DNA of 51,440 nt from positions 1 through 51,440 of the forward strand of contig NZ_JAABNP010000040.1 in NCBI RefSeq assembly GCF_009928485.1, written 5' to 3'. Of this stretch, positions 6,876-16,204 are shown one piece after another. Positions within the stretch are counted from its first letter, which is position 1. Each line of letters starts with the position of its first letter. A program made the position numbers and the translations under genes. The stretch is from Clostridium sp. C2-6-12. GTDB taxonomy: Bacteria; Bacillota; Clostridia; Clostridiales; Clostridiaceae. The notes under the pieces were generated by a model. It did no database searches and had not been told where the DNA came from. It saw nothing but the letters and a program-made list of their open reading frames with translations.

Positions 6876-9491
6876 ATGAAAGTTAGTAATTCAGAGGAAT
6901 TAAAGAAAAAAATCGAGCAGATAAGAGAAGCACAAAAGAAATTTGCAAAGTTTTCACAAGAGCAAGTTGATAAAATTTTTAGAGAAGCAGCTATGGCAGC
7001 ACTTAATGAGAGAATTCCTCTTGCTAAAATGGCAGTAGAAGAAACTCGTATGGGAGTATTTGAGGATAAGGTTATTAAAAATCATTTAGCTTCCGAGTAT
7101 GTTTATAATAAATATAAAAATGAAAAGACTTGTGGCATCTTAGAAACTGATGATGCTTTTGGTATTACAAAGGTTGCTGAACCAATTGGAGTTGTTGCAG
7201 CTATAGTTCCAACAACAAATCCAACTTCAACAGCTATATTTAAATCTTTAATATCTCTAAAAACTAGAAATGGTGTGATTTTTTCACCACATCCTAGAGC
7301 TAAAAAATCAACTATAGCTGCGGCCAAGGTAATACTTGATGCAGCAGTTAAAGCGGGTGCACCAGAAAACATAATTGGCTGGATAGATGAACCATCAATA
7401 GAGCTTTCACAAATAGTTATGAAAGAAGCTGATATTATTTTAGCAACAGGTGGTCCTGCATTAGTTAAGGCAGCTTATTCTTCAGGTAAGCCAGCAATTG
7501 GTGTTGGTGCTGGAAATACACCAGTTATTATTGATGAAACAGCACATATTAAAATGGCTGTTAATTCAATACTTTTATCAAAGACTTTTGATAATGGAGT
7601 TATCTGTGCTTCAGAGCAAGCTGTTGTTGTAATTGATGATATATATAATGAAGTAAAAAATGAATTTATAGATAGAGGGGCTTATTTTTTAAAGGGCGAT
7701 GAAGTTGATAAAATTAGAAAAACAATAATGATTAATGGTTCTGTAAATCCAGATATTGTAGGACAAAGTGCTTATAAAATAGCTCAATTAGCAGGAATTA
7801 AAGTTTCAGAAGCAACTAAGGTATTAATTGGTGAAGTTGAGTTAATTGGACCAGAGGAGCCCTTATCGCATGAAAAGTTATCTCCAGTTTTAGCTATGTA
7901 CAAAGTGAAAAATTTTGATGAAGCTCTAGATAAAGCTGCTAAACTTCTAGCTTATGGTGGAATGGGACATACTTCTGTTTTATATACAGATGAATTATTA
8001 AGCAAAGATAGAATTGAAAGCTTTGGTGCAGCTATGAAGACATCAAGAACTTTCGTTAACATGCCAGCTTCACATGGTGCAGCAGGTGATACCTATAACT
8101 TTAAAGTAGCACCTTCCTTCACATTAGGCTGTGGCTCTTGGGGTGGAAACTCAGTATCAGAAAATGTTGGCGTTAAGCATTTATTAAATGTTAAGAGTGT
8201 TGCGAGAAGGAGAGAAAATATGCTTTGGTTTAGGGTTCCAGAAAGAATTTACTTTAAATATGGCTGTTTAGGTATGGCTTTAGAAGAATTAAAAGACATG
8301 AATCGTAAAAAAGCCTATATAGTAACTGATAAAGTTTTATATGATTTAGGAGTTTTAGATAATGTGACGAAGGTATTAGAACAAATCGGTGTGGATTATA
8401 GAATATTCTATGATGTACAACCAGATCCAACCCTTGAAAGTGCAAGAAAAGGTGCTAGGGAAATGCTTAATTTTGAACCTGATACTATAATTGCAGTTGG
8501 TGGTGGTTCACCAATGGATGCTGCTAAAATCATGTGGGTTCTTTATGAACAGCCAGAGGTGGCTTTTGAAGATTTAGCAATGATTTTTATGGACATTAGA
8601 AAGAGAATCTATAATATGCCTAAGATTGGTAAAAAGGCTACATTTGTAGCGGTACCAACTTCAGCAGGTACTGGTTCAGAAGTAACTCCATTTGCAGTTA
8701 TTACAGATGAAAAGACTGGGGTAAAATACCCATTGGCAGATTATCAGTTAACTCCTGGTATGGCTATAATTGATGCTGAATTAATGATGAATATGCCAAA
8801 AGGATTAACAGCAGCATCAGGAATTGATGCCTTAACACATGCAATTGAAGCTTATGTATCAGTACTTGCTTCAGAGTATACTAATGGTTTAGCTTTGGAA
8901 GCTGCAAGATTGATATTTAAGTATTTACCATTAGCATATACAGAAGGAAAAACAAATATAAAAGCTAGGGAAAAAATGGCTCATGCATCAACAATGGCAG
9001 GTATGGCCTTTGCTAATGCATTCTTAGGAGTATGTCACTCCATGGCACATAAGTTAGGGGCAGAGCACCATGTACCACATGGAATTGCAAATGCATTATT
9101 AATTAATGAAGTAATAAAATTCAATTCAGCAGAAGATCCAAGAAAGCAAACTGCCTTCCCACAATATAAATATCCAAATGCTAAATCTAGATATGCAAAG
9201 CTAGCTGATTATTTAGATTTAGGTGGAGAAACAGAGGAAGAAAAGATTGAAGCATTAATCAAGGCTATAGATGAATTAAAAATGAAGTTAAATCTTCCAA
9301 TGACAATTAAGGAAGCAGGAGTATCAGAAAAGAAATTCTATGCAACTTTAGATAAGATGTCTGAATTATCTTTTGATGATTTGTGCACAGGAGCTAACCC
9401 AAGATATCCATTAATAAGTGAAATAAAGCAAATGTTTATTAGTACTTTTGACAAACCAGAAGATAAACAAGAAGTAGTAACAACAAAATAA
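6876..9491 (+). CDS. adhE: Bifunctional aldehyde/alcohol dehydrogenase AdhE
   Basis: Cytosolic enzyme of 871 residues that reduces acetyl-CoA or butyryl-CoA to the aldehyde and then to ethanol or butanol with NADH; it normally assembles into spirosomes. Residues 1 to about 440 form the CoA-acylating aldehyde dehydrogenase, with catalytic Cys about 244 in GVICASEQ and the cofactor loop GVGAGNTP. Residues about 450-860 form the iron-dependent alcohol dehydrogenase, with GGGSPMDAAK, GTGSEVTPF and the metal-binding histidines in FLGVCHSMAHKLGAEHHVPHG. Length is typical. It is monocistronic, with a Rex-like operator upstream and a terminator downstream. RBS GTGGGG lies before the start. Confidence 0.97.
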   Translation: MKVSNSEELKKKIEQIREAQKKFAKFSQEQVDKIFREAAMAALNERIPLAKMAVEETRMGVFEDKVIKNHLASEYVYNKYKNEKTCGILETDDAFGITKVAEPIGVVAAIVPTTNPTSTAIFKSLISLKTRNGVIFSPHPRAKKSTIAAAKVILDAAVKAGAPENIIGWIDEPSIELSQIVMKEADIILATGGPALVKAAYSSGKPAIGVGAGNTPVIIDETAHIKMAVNSILLSKTFDNGVICASEQAVVVIDDIYNEVKNEFIDRGAYFLKGDEVDKIRKTIMINGSVNPDIVGQSAYKIAQLAGIKVSEATKVLIGEVELIGPEEPLSHEKLSPVLAMYKVKNFDEALDKAAKLLAYGGMGHTSVLYTDELLSKDRIESFGAAMKTSRTFVNMPASHGAAGDTYNFKVAPSFTLGCGSWGGNSVSENVGVKHLLNVKSVARRRENMLWFRVPERIYFKYGCLGMALEELKDMNRKKAYIVTDKVLYDLGVLDNVTKVLEQIGVDYRIFYDVQPDPTLESARKGAREMLNFEPDTIIAVGGGSPMDAAKIMWVLYEQPEVAFEDLAMIFMDIRKRIYNMPKIGKKATFVAVPTSAGTGSEVTPFAVITDEKTGVKYPLADYQLTPGMAIIDAELMMNMPKGLTAASGIDALTHAIEAYVSVLASEYTNGLALEAARLIFKYLPLAYTEGKTNIKAREKMAHASTMAGMAFANAFLGVCHSMAHKLGAEHHVPHGIANALLINEVIKFNSAEDPRKQTAFPQYKYPNAKSRYAKLADYLDLGGETEEEKIEALIKAIDELKMKLNLPMTIKEAGVSEKKFYATLDKMSELSFDDLCTGANPRYPLISEIKQMFISTFDKPEDKQEVVTTK

Positions 9492-9515
9492 TAATTTATA
9501 TTTATAATTAAGTCT

Positions 9516-9562
9516 AAAATCGTGTTCATTGAATAAAGTAAATGGATACGATTTTACTTTTT
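9516..9562 (+). terminator. adhE terminator
   Basis: AAAATCGTGTTCATT (9516-9530) pairs with AATGGATACGATTTT (9541-9555), two imperfect positions, then ACTTTTT. Confidence 0.75.
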
Positions 9563-9668
9563 ACTAATACCATTTTAATGTTCAATATAGTATACTATAT
9601 TAAGTAAAATATGTTAGTAATTTTGTTGATAATATATATGAACAATTTAGAATAGGGGGACATTTTCT

Positions 9669-10292
9669 ATGTTAAAACAACCATTATCTCAGCTTGTTTC
9701 AGATTATGAAGGCTACTATGCTACTGCATTAGATAGTGAACTTTATAATTATAATGTAATAGATACTTTTGATGAGCTTTTACAAAAGTCAATATATAGT
9801 GATTATAGGTCTAAAGTAAGTAAAAATAAATCTAATGATGATTGTGTGGACAGTAGTTCATTTTCAAATATGAATAATTACTGTAAGACCAATAATGTTC
9901 AAAGTGTTTTATTAAAAAGTACAAAATTTGAAGAGTTATTAAAAGCAATGTATCATCCACAACAAATTAGCTTAATAACAGGATTTGCTCCTATACGAAT
10001 ATATGATACTTGCTTGCGTTTGGGTATTAATACAGGTGTGATTTTAAATAAAGATAGTGGAGCTAAGAAGGATATAGTTTTACCTGATTATATTTATATT
10101 CTTAATGAGTCACAAAATGGAGCAAAAAACTTATTTGAAAGTTTAAATAGACCTTATATACTTAAATATCATACTTGGGATGATAAAAAAGAATTTCCTT
10201 ATCTTGAACTTGAGGATTTTCCTGAAGAATTAAATAAACTTTTACCTTATCATTTAGAAAACTTTTTGGCTATATATGAAGATCAATTATAA
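9669..10292 (+). CDS. Hypothetical protein downstream of adhE
   Basis: A 207-residue soluble protein I do not recognise. RBS AGGGGGA (9654-9660) is well placed and codon use matches neighbours. The first 60 residues are polar; about 45-75 are Ser/Asn/Lys-rich and probably disordered. The stretch YHPQQISLITGFAPIRIYDTCLRLGI looks weakly like a helix-turn-helix, but no wing or partner motif supports it. The C-terminal third is acidic. No membrane segment or signal peptide. It is monocistronic between two terminators, so neighbours do not indicate a role. Confidence 0.7.
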   Translation: MLKQPLSQLVSDYEGYYATALDSELYNYNVIDTFDELLQKSIYSDYRSKVSKNKSNDDCVDSSSFSNMNNYCKTNNVQSVLLKSTKFEELLKAMYHPQQISLITGFAPIRIYDTCLRLGINTGVILNKDSGAKKDIVLPDYIYILNESQNGAKNLFESLNRPYILKYHTWDDKKEFPYLELEDFPEELNKLLPYHLENFLAIYEDQL

Positions 10293-10323
10293 AATTTAGA
10301 ATAAATTTAGAGTTAATAACTGT

Positions 10324-10355
10324 AAAAGTACCATTTATTATGGTGCTTTTATTTT
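10324..10355 (+). terminator. Terminator after the 9.7-kb hypothetical gene
   Basis: AAAAGTACCAT (10324-10334) pairs with ATGGTGCTTTT (10340-10350) with one G-T pair and a 5-base loop, then ATTTT. Confidence 0.8.
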
Positions 10356-10401
10356 ATATACGTTATTTATGATTAACATTAAAAATTATCAAAACAAGGC
10401 A

Positions 10402-10432
10402 TTGACTTTAGCCTTAGGCGAAGGTTTAAAAT
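10402..10432 (+). promoter_or_regulatory. MerR-type promoter of the MerR-methyltransferase gene
   Basis: TTGACT (10402-10407), a 19-base spacer, then TAAAAT (10427-10432). The spacer contains an imperfect dyad centred on CCTTAGGCGAAGG. The long spacer with a dyad is the MerR signature, so the regulator encoded immediately downstream probably activates its own promoter. Confidence 0.75.
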
Positions 10433-10450
10433 GATTTTGAAGGGAAGGCG

Positions 10451-11506
10451 ATGTTAATGAAGGAATTTTATAATGTAAATGAAGTGGCTAAAATGTTCAG
10501 TATAGCTACAAATAAAATTAGATATTATGAAGAAAAAGGATTAATAAAGCCCTTAAGAGATGATAATAGCGATTATAGAAAATTTACTGAAGAGGATATT
10601 TTAAGGCTTCAAGCAATTTTATTATATAGATGCATAGGATTATCAATAAAAGATATTAAAGATATTTTAGATGATAGCAGCAATAGTAATTATTTGAATC
10701 ATTTTAATAAACAGTGGGAAATCGTCAATGATGAGCTTCATAAATTAATAAATGTAAGAGATTCTATTGGGACAATAATAGATAAGCTATATGAAAGCAA
10801 CAATGATAAATTTAGTGATAATATTTTACACATCATTGAGAGTACAAAGAAGTTAAATGAGCTTAGAGATAATTGGAAGGATAAATGGAGCTTTGACAGC
10901 TGGGCTAGCTCATACGATGAAGATGTAGCTAAAGATATATCAGGTGTAAAAATGTATAAAAATTATAATCATATATTGGATGAAGTATTTAAAGCAGCTA
11001 CTAATATAAATAAAAAAGATTTATCAATATTAGACATTGGCGTTGGGACTGGTAACTTGGCTGGAAGATTTCTAGAAGAAAACTATGATGTTGTGGGGAT
11101 AGACCAATCAAGGGAAATGCTTAATGTGGCGAAGCAAAAATATCCTAAGTTAAAAGTAAGATTAGGAGAATTTTTAAAGATTCCTTTCAATGATAAATCT
11201 TTTGATGTTATAGTATCAACTTATGCATTTCATCATTTAAATAATGAACAAAAAGTTATGGCTATAAAAGAAATGCTTAGAGTATTAAAAGATCAAGGTA
11301 AAATTGTAATTGGAGATTTGATGTTTGAAGATGATAAGGATAGAAAAGACATCATGAGTAAATTATCAGCTAAGCAAATTGAGGAAATAGAGGATGAATA
11401 TTATTCAAATGTAGATTTTCTAATTATTGAATTTAAAAAATTAAATAAAAAGTTAAAATATACTAAAATGGATTATATAAATTATGTAATAGAAATATCT
11501 GAATAA
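10451..11506 (+). CDS. MerR-type regulator fused to a SAM-dependent methyltransferase
   Basis: Fusion protein of up to 351 residues. Residues about 5-75 are a MerR winged helix (FYNVNEVAKMFSIATNKIRYY, LIKPLRDDNSDYRKFTEED). A helical connector of about 70 residues follows. Residues about 145-300 are a class I methyltransferase: SAM-binding motif I LDIGVGTGN near 194, acidic motif VVGIDQS, and post-motifs FDVIVSTYAFHHL and EMLRVLKDQGKIVI. The methyltransferase part resembles the UbiE/YrrT type. The start at 10451 or 10457 cannot be decided, as GAAGGGAAGG serves both. The acceptor substrate is unknown; a likely model is that the domain senses or modifies the inducing compound. Confidence 0.85.
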   Translation: MLMKEFYNVNEVAKMFSIATNKIRYYEEKGLIKPLRDDNSDYRKFTEEDILRLQAILLYRCIGLSIKDIKDILDDSSNSNYLNHFNKQWEIVNDELHKLINVRDSIGTIIDKLYESNNDKFSDNILHIIESTKKLNELRDNWKDKWSFDSWASSYDEDVAKDISGVKMYKNYNHILDEVFKAATNINKKDLSILDIGVGTGNLAGRFLEENYDVVGIDQSREMLNVAKQKYPKLKVRLGEFLKIPFNDKSFDVIVSTYAFHHLNNEQKVMAIKEMLRVLKDQGKIVIGDLMFEDDKDRKDIMSKLSAKQIEEIEDEYYSNVDFLIIEFKKLNKKLKYTKMDYINYVIEISE

Positions 11507-11602
11507 ATAAATTATTAGTTAGGTAATGGCTTGAAAGAATGCAGTAGTCATAGTATTTTATATACAGAGGCTTAATATTAATTATGATTGGGGAGTTGGG
11601 CT

Positions 11603-12034
11603 GTGGATATAAGAAAAATGACTATTGATGATTATGAAAATATATATGAGCTTTGGATGAATACATCTGGAATGGGTATGAGAAGTGTAGATGATTCAAA
11701 AGAAGGTATTGAAAAATATCTTAATAGAAATCCTGAAACCTGCTTTGTTGCAGAAGTTGAAAATGAAATTGTTGGCGTGATTTTAAGCGGACATGATGGA
11801 CGTAGAGGTTACATATATCATACATCTGTCAAGGAAACAACACGTAAAAACGGAGTTGGTAAAGCTCTTGTAAATGCGGCAATGGAAGCATTAAAGGCAG
11901 AAGGAATTAATAAAGTTGCATTGGTGGCTTTTAATACAAATGAATTAGGAAATTCTTTTTGGGAAGCAGAAGGCTTTGAGGAAAGAAAAGATTTAGTATA
12001 TAGAAATAAGAGTCTTAATAATAACAATAAGTAG
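11603..12034 (+). CDS. GNAT-family N-acetyltransferase
   Basis: Cytosolic acetyltransferase of 143 residues. The acetyl-CoA binding signature VKETTRKNGVGKALVNAAMEAL is clear, and strands CFVAEVENEIVGVILSGHDGRRGYIYH and KVALVAFNTNELGNSFWEAEGFEER complete the fold. The layout recalls the YpeA/RimI-like group, but the acceptor is unknown. A GTG start at 11603 is chosen because GGGAG (11591-11595) lies seven bases upstream; a TTG at 11588 overlaps that site. It follows the MerR-methyltransferase gene by about 95 bases with no terminator seen, so co-transcription is possible. Confidence 0.85.
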   Translation: MDIRKMTIDDYENIYELWMNTSGMGMRSVDDSKEGIEKYLNRNPETCFVAEVENEIVGVILSGHDGRRGYIYHTSVKETTRKNGVGKALVNAAMEALKAEGINKVALVAFNTNELGNSFWEAEGFEERKDLVYRNKSLNNNNK

Positions 12035-12052
12035 TAATATTAATTTTAGAGT

Positions 12053-12082
12053 GAACTAGGAGTTTTATGCCTAGTTCTTTAT
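12053..12082 (+). terminator. Terminator after the GNAT gene
   Basis: GAACTAGG (12053-12060) and CCTAGTTC (12070-12077) form an 8-bp stem with a 9-base loop, then TTTATTT. Confidence 0.8.
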
Positions 12083-12111
12083 TTATATAGTTATTTAGGG
12101 ATTTCAAAACC

Positions 12112-12143
12112 TTGACGAGGATATTTAAGAGATTTATTATAAT
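12112..12143 (+). promoter_or_regulatory. Probable guanine deaminase promoter
   Basis: TTGACG (12112-12117) with TATTAT 17 bases later (12135-12140), overlapping TATAAT (12138-12143). No purine riboswitch is visible in the short leader. Confidence 0.55.
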
Positions 12144-12178
12144 ATGTACAAAACTAATAATTACAAGGGGTTGAATAT

Positions 12179-13459
12179 ATGAATTGTTCTAAGAACAACA
12201 TTGAGGTATTAAAAGGTAATATTGTATATACAAAAACTAGTGAGGCATTTAATATAGTTGAAAATGGATATATAGTTGTAAAAGATAATTGTGTTGAAGG
12301 GGTATATGACAAATTACCAGAAAAATATACGCAGATATCAGTAAAGGATTATGGAAATAAACTTATAATTCCTGGATTTGTTGATTTACATACCCATGCA
12401 CCTCAATATGCAATAAAGGGAATAGGTTACGATAAGGAGCTTATACCATGGCTTGAAACCTATACTTTCCCAGAGGAAGCAAAGTTTAAAGATAAAGCTT
12501 ATGCTGAAAAAATATATAAAGAATTTGTTGATGAATTATATGATCAAGGTACAACAAGAGCAGTTATATTTGGAACAATTCATGAAGAATCTACAAAAAT
12601 TTTAATGGACTTACTTGAGGAAAAGGGAATTTCTTCATATGTAGGAAAGGTAAATATGGATAGAAATTGCCCAGATACGCTAAGAGAAGATAGTGATGAT
12701 TCAATTAAGAAGACTATTAAATGGATAGAAAATTGTAGTGGAAAATATAAATTTGTAAAACCAATATTAACTCCAAGATTTGTGCCAAGCTGTACTGGAT
12801 ATTTAATGGAGAAATTAGGAGATATAGCTGAAAAGCATAATCTTCCAGTTCAATCTCATTTGTCAGAAAATCCATCAGAAATTCAATGGGTTAAAGAGCT
12901 GCATCCAGATTGTAAAAATTATGGTGATGTATATGATAAATATAAATTGTTTGGACAGACTAAGACTGTAATGGCTCACTGTGTTCATTTAACTGATGAA
13001 GAAATAGCTACAATTAATAAAAATGGAGTGGTTATAGCACATTGTCCAACTTCTAATGTAAATTTATCTAGTGGAATATCACCAATAAGCAGGTTATTAA
13101 AGAAAAATGTAGAAATAGGACTTGGCTCAGATATATCAGGTGGCGAAACTTTAAATATGTTTGCTGTAATGGCTAGTACAATAAGAATGTCAAAATTAAG
13201 AGCTGTTTGTTTTCAAGAGGAAGAAAAACCTTTAACAATTCCAGAAGTATTTTATTTGGCTACTAAAGGTGGAGGAAAATTTTTTGGTAAGGTTGGAAGT
13301 TTTGAAGAAGGTTATGAATTTGATGCTTTAGTGATAGATGATTCTAATTTATGGAAGGTTAGTCAGGGAAATATAGAAGAGCGGATAGAAAGATTAATAT
13401 ATTTTGGCGGTAAGGAAAATATAATTAATAAATATTTATGTGGAAAAGTATCAAATTAA
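12179..13459 (+). CDS. guaD: Guanine deaminase
   Basis: Zinc-dependent amidohydrolase (426 residues, typical length) that deaminates guanine to xanthine in purine salvage and catabolism. The metal-binding motif DLHTHAPQYA is followed by the guanine-deaminase-specific region WLETYTFPEE. Further ligands appear in QSHLSENPSEI, MAHCVHLTDEE and GLGSDISGG. RBS AAGGGG lies 10 bases before the ATG. It is monocistronic with its own promoter. A general chlorohydrolase is a less likely alternative. Confidence 0.93.
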   Translation: MNCSKNNIEVLKGNIVYTKTSEAFNIVENGYIVVKDNCVEGVYDKLPEKYTQISVKDYGNKLIIPGFVDLHTHAPQYAIKGIGYDKELIPWLETYTFPEEAKFKDKAYAEKIYKEFVDELYDQGTTRAVIFGTIHEESTKILMDLLEEKGISSYVGKVNMDRNCPDTLREDSDDSIKKTIKWIENCSGKYKFVKPILTPRFVPSCTGYLMEKLGDIAEKHNLPVQSHLSENPSEIQWVKELHPDCKNYGDVYDKYKLFGQTKTVMAHCVHLTDEEIATINKNGVVIAHCPTSNVNLSSGISPISRLLKKNVEIGLGSDISGGETLNMFAVMASTIRMSKLRAVCFQEEEKPLTIPEVFYLATKGGGKFFGKVGSFEEGYEFDALVIDDSNLWKVSQGNIEERIERLIYFGGKENIINKYLCGKVSN

Positions 13460-13672
13460 CATTATAATGCGGGTTTAAATGTGTTATACTTTAATTGCGA
13501 GAAAAATGTGAATAATTAGATTATTTTCATATATATAGTCTAATGTTAGAGAAAAAAATTTGTAATACATATAAATATTAAATACAATTTAATTAACATT
13601 AGCCCATGGCGTAATTATGAAATGCATATTAAAAAGTATTTAAAGGCTTTAAGATTGAAAGGATTGATACTA

Positions 13673-15457
13673 ATGAAGGATTTTGAGTATTAGAAAATAT
13701 TAAATAAAGCACCTTTTGGATATGCATTACATAAAATATTTCTAAATGAACACGGAGTCCCAGAGGATTTTGAATATATAGAAATAAATGATGCCTTCGA
13801 AAAAATTATGAAATTAAATAGAAGTGAAATCATAGGAAGAAGGATTACAGAAATATTCCCAACAATAAGAGATAATAAATTTGATTGTATAAGTCATTAT
13901 GGGGATATTACTATAAGTGGTTCGGAACGTGAATTTGAGCAATATTTGGAAGAACTTAAAGGTTGGTATAAGATTAAAATATATTCTCCAAGTAAAGATT
14001 ATTTCATTACTTATTTAAATGATATAGGAAATGAAATAAAGGAAAGAGAGTTATTTAAAAGTATTTTATTATCAATAGACGAAGGCATAATAGCAACGAA
14101 TTTGCATGGAAAGATTGTCAGTATGAATAAAACTGGTGAGAGATTAACACAATGGAAAGAAAAAGATATATTAAATTTAAATATATTTGATGTTTTTAAA
14201 ATTTGTGATCATAATGATGAAAATAAAATTACCAAAGGTATATTAGAGCTTATACAAAATGGTGAAAGTATAAAAAATGAAGAAAATATGCTGCTAAAAT
14301 CAAAAACAGGCATAGATATTCCTATAGTATATGATATTTCTCCGGTTAAAGATAGTGAAGGCAAAATATATGGTATGGTAATTAATTTTAGAGATATATC
14401 GGAAAAAATTGCTAAAGATAAAGAAATAGATTATATAACTTATCATGATGGATTAACAGGTGTATATAATCGTAATTTTTTTAATGAGAAAATCAAAAAT
14501 ATTGATTTAGAAGAAAACTTACCACTTTCCATAATTATGGGAGATGTGAATGGATTAAAACTAACTAATGATGCATTTGGCCATTTAATGGGAGATAAAT
14601 TACTTTTGTCTGCAGCTAATATAATGAAGAGAGTATGTAGAGATAGTGATATTATTGTAAGATGGGGTGGTGATGAATTTATAATTTTATTGCCAAAAAC
14701 TAAAGCGGAAGATGTAGAGGTAATTAGTGAAAGAATAAAGAGCGAGTGTATAAAAGAAAATGTAGATCTCTTAAATATATCGATTTCATTAGGCTATGAC
14801 ACTAAAGTTAATAAAGATGAAGATATAATGAAATCAGTTACTAATGCAGAAGAAATGATGTATAAAATAAAAATGTTAGAAAGTAAAAGTGTAAAAAGCA
14901 GAACATTAAAAATAATTATTAATACATTATGTGAAAAAAGTGAACAAAATGATATGCACTCAAAGTCAGTAAGTAAAATATGCAAGCGAATTGGTCAAGC
15001 TATGGGAATGTCTAAGGAAAAAATTTCAGAATTAGAGATTTTGGGAGAAATTCATGACATAGGAAAAATAGGGGTGAGTGAAAGCATTTTAAATAAATTG
15101 GAACCGCTTAATAATAAGGAATGGGAGGAAATAAGAAAACATCCACAAGTAGGATATCATATTGTTTCTTCCTCAAGTGATATATCATTTTTAGGGGAGA
15201 GTATTCTTGCGCATCAAGAATGGTATGATGGTTCAGGGTATCCAAAGGGACTTAAAGGTGAAGAAATTCCTTTAATGGCAAGAATTTTATCAATTGCGGA
15301 TGCTTATGATGCAATGGTTAGTTACAGACCATATAGAAAATCTCGTACAAAAGATGAAGCAATTGAAGAATTGAAAAAATATTCAGGGAGTCAATTTGAT
15401 CCTAAGTTAATAGAAATATTTATAAACAAAGTTGCGAAAAAATTGTATATAAAATAA
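13673..15457 (+). pseudogene. PAS-PAS-GGDEF-HD-GYP protein interrupted by a TAG at codon 7
   Basis: Signalling protein that should make and/or degrade cyclic di-GMP. Translation from ATG 13673 reads MKDFEY, then a TAG stop (13691-13693), then stays open to 15457. The residues right after the stop (LNKAPFGYALHKIFLNE) are the conserved first strand of a PAS domain, so the original gene clearly began here. After the stop there is no ATG, GTG or TTG until ATG 13808, which would remove most of PAS1. Downstream parts look intact: a second PAS (about residues 80-195 from 13808), GGDEF with RWGGDEF near residue 285, and HD-GYP with HDIGKIG and HQEWYDGSGYPKG. A 549-residue product from 13808 is possible but that ATG has no good RBS. 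Confidence 0.7.
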
Positions 15458-15617
15458 TAAGGTGATACAATTGAATAAAATTAATGACTATATAATACTG
15501 AAAGATTAACATTTTATAGTTATTAACCAGAAGTGATTTAATCACTTTAGCTAAGAAGATGGCATTTCAAAAAGTACATAAATGCAATAAGTAAATTAAT
15601 TGGGGAGGAATTTAAGA

Positions 15618-15998
15618 ATGTTAAAAGTAACAAACACAGAAAAAGCACCAGCAGCTATTGGACCATATTCTCAAGCAGTGAGTTTTGGAGATTTATTATT
15701 TACTTCAGGTCAAATAGCTTTAGATCCAGCAACAGGAGAAGTAGTAGGAACAACTATAGAAGAACAAACTGAACAAGTCATGAAAAATATTTCAGCTATT
15801 TTAGAAGCAAATAACATTGATTTTAATAATGTTATTAAAACTACATGCTTTATTGCTGAAATGGCTGATTTTGCTAAGTTTAATGAAGTTTATGCTAAAT
15901 ATTTTGTAAGTAAACCAGCACGTTCTTGTGTTGCAGTAAAAGAACTTCCAAAGGCTGTTTTATGTGAAGTTGAAGTAATTGCTTATAAAAATGCATAA
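15618..15998 (+). CDS. ridA: RidA-family enamine/imine deaminase
   Basis: Small trimeric enzyme (126 residues) that hydrolyses reactive 2-aminoacrylate and other imines from PLP enzymes, protecting cells. Family signatures are present: APAAIGPYSQAV, LLFTSGQIALDP, VIKTTCFIAEM and the ligand-binding Arg in PARSCVAVKELPKAVLCEVE. Start at ATG 15618 behind GGGGAGGA (15602-15609); a TTG at 15600 overlaps that site and is not used. Single gene ending in a terminator shared with the convergent neighbour. Confidence 0.95.
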   Translation: MLKVTNTEKAPAAIGPYSQAVSFGDLLFTSGQIALDPATGEVVGTTIEEQTEQVMKNISAILEANNIDFNNVIKTTCFIAEMADFAKFNEVYAKYFVSKPARSCVAVKELPKAVLCEVEVIAYKNA

Positions 15999-16065
15999 TT
16001 ATCATATTTTGTAGTTTTGCATAATAAATATTTATAAAGAATACATATTAGAATTATGTAAATAA

Positions 16066-16123
16066 AAAATGGACTGTTATTAAAGATGCTTTTTACAAGG
16101 TAATCTTTATTACAGTCCATTTT
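16066..16123. terminator. Bidirectional terminator between ridA and the convergent gene
   Basis: AAAATGGACTGT... (16066-16087) pairs with the complementary 16103-16123 over about 20 bp with one bulge. A-rich and T-rich flanks allow it to end transcription from both sides. Confidence 0.85.
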
Positions 16124-16204
16124 CTTATATAATTTTAAGAATTACAGAGAAATTCTATAATAAACTCTTAATTCTTAGCTTTTACTTCTTACTTATTAAA
16201 TGAT

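Noticed and set aside
12061..12178. Purine riboswitch before guanine deaminase
   Set aside because: The leader is too short and lacks the conserved loop sequences.
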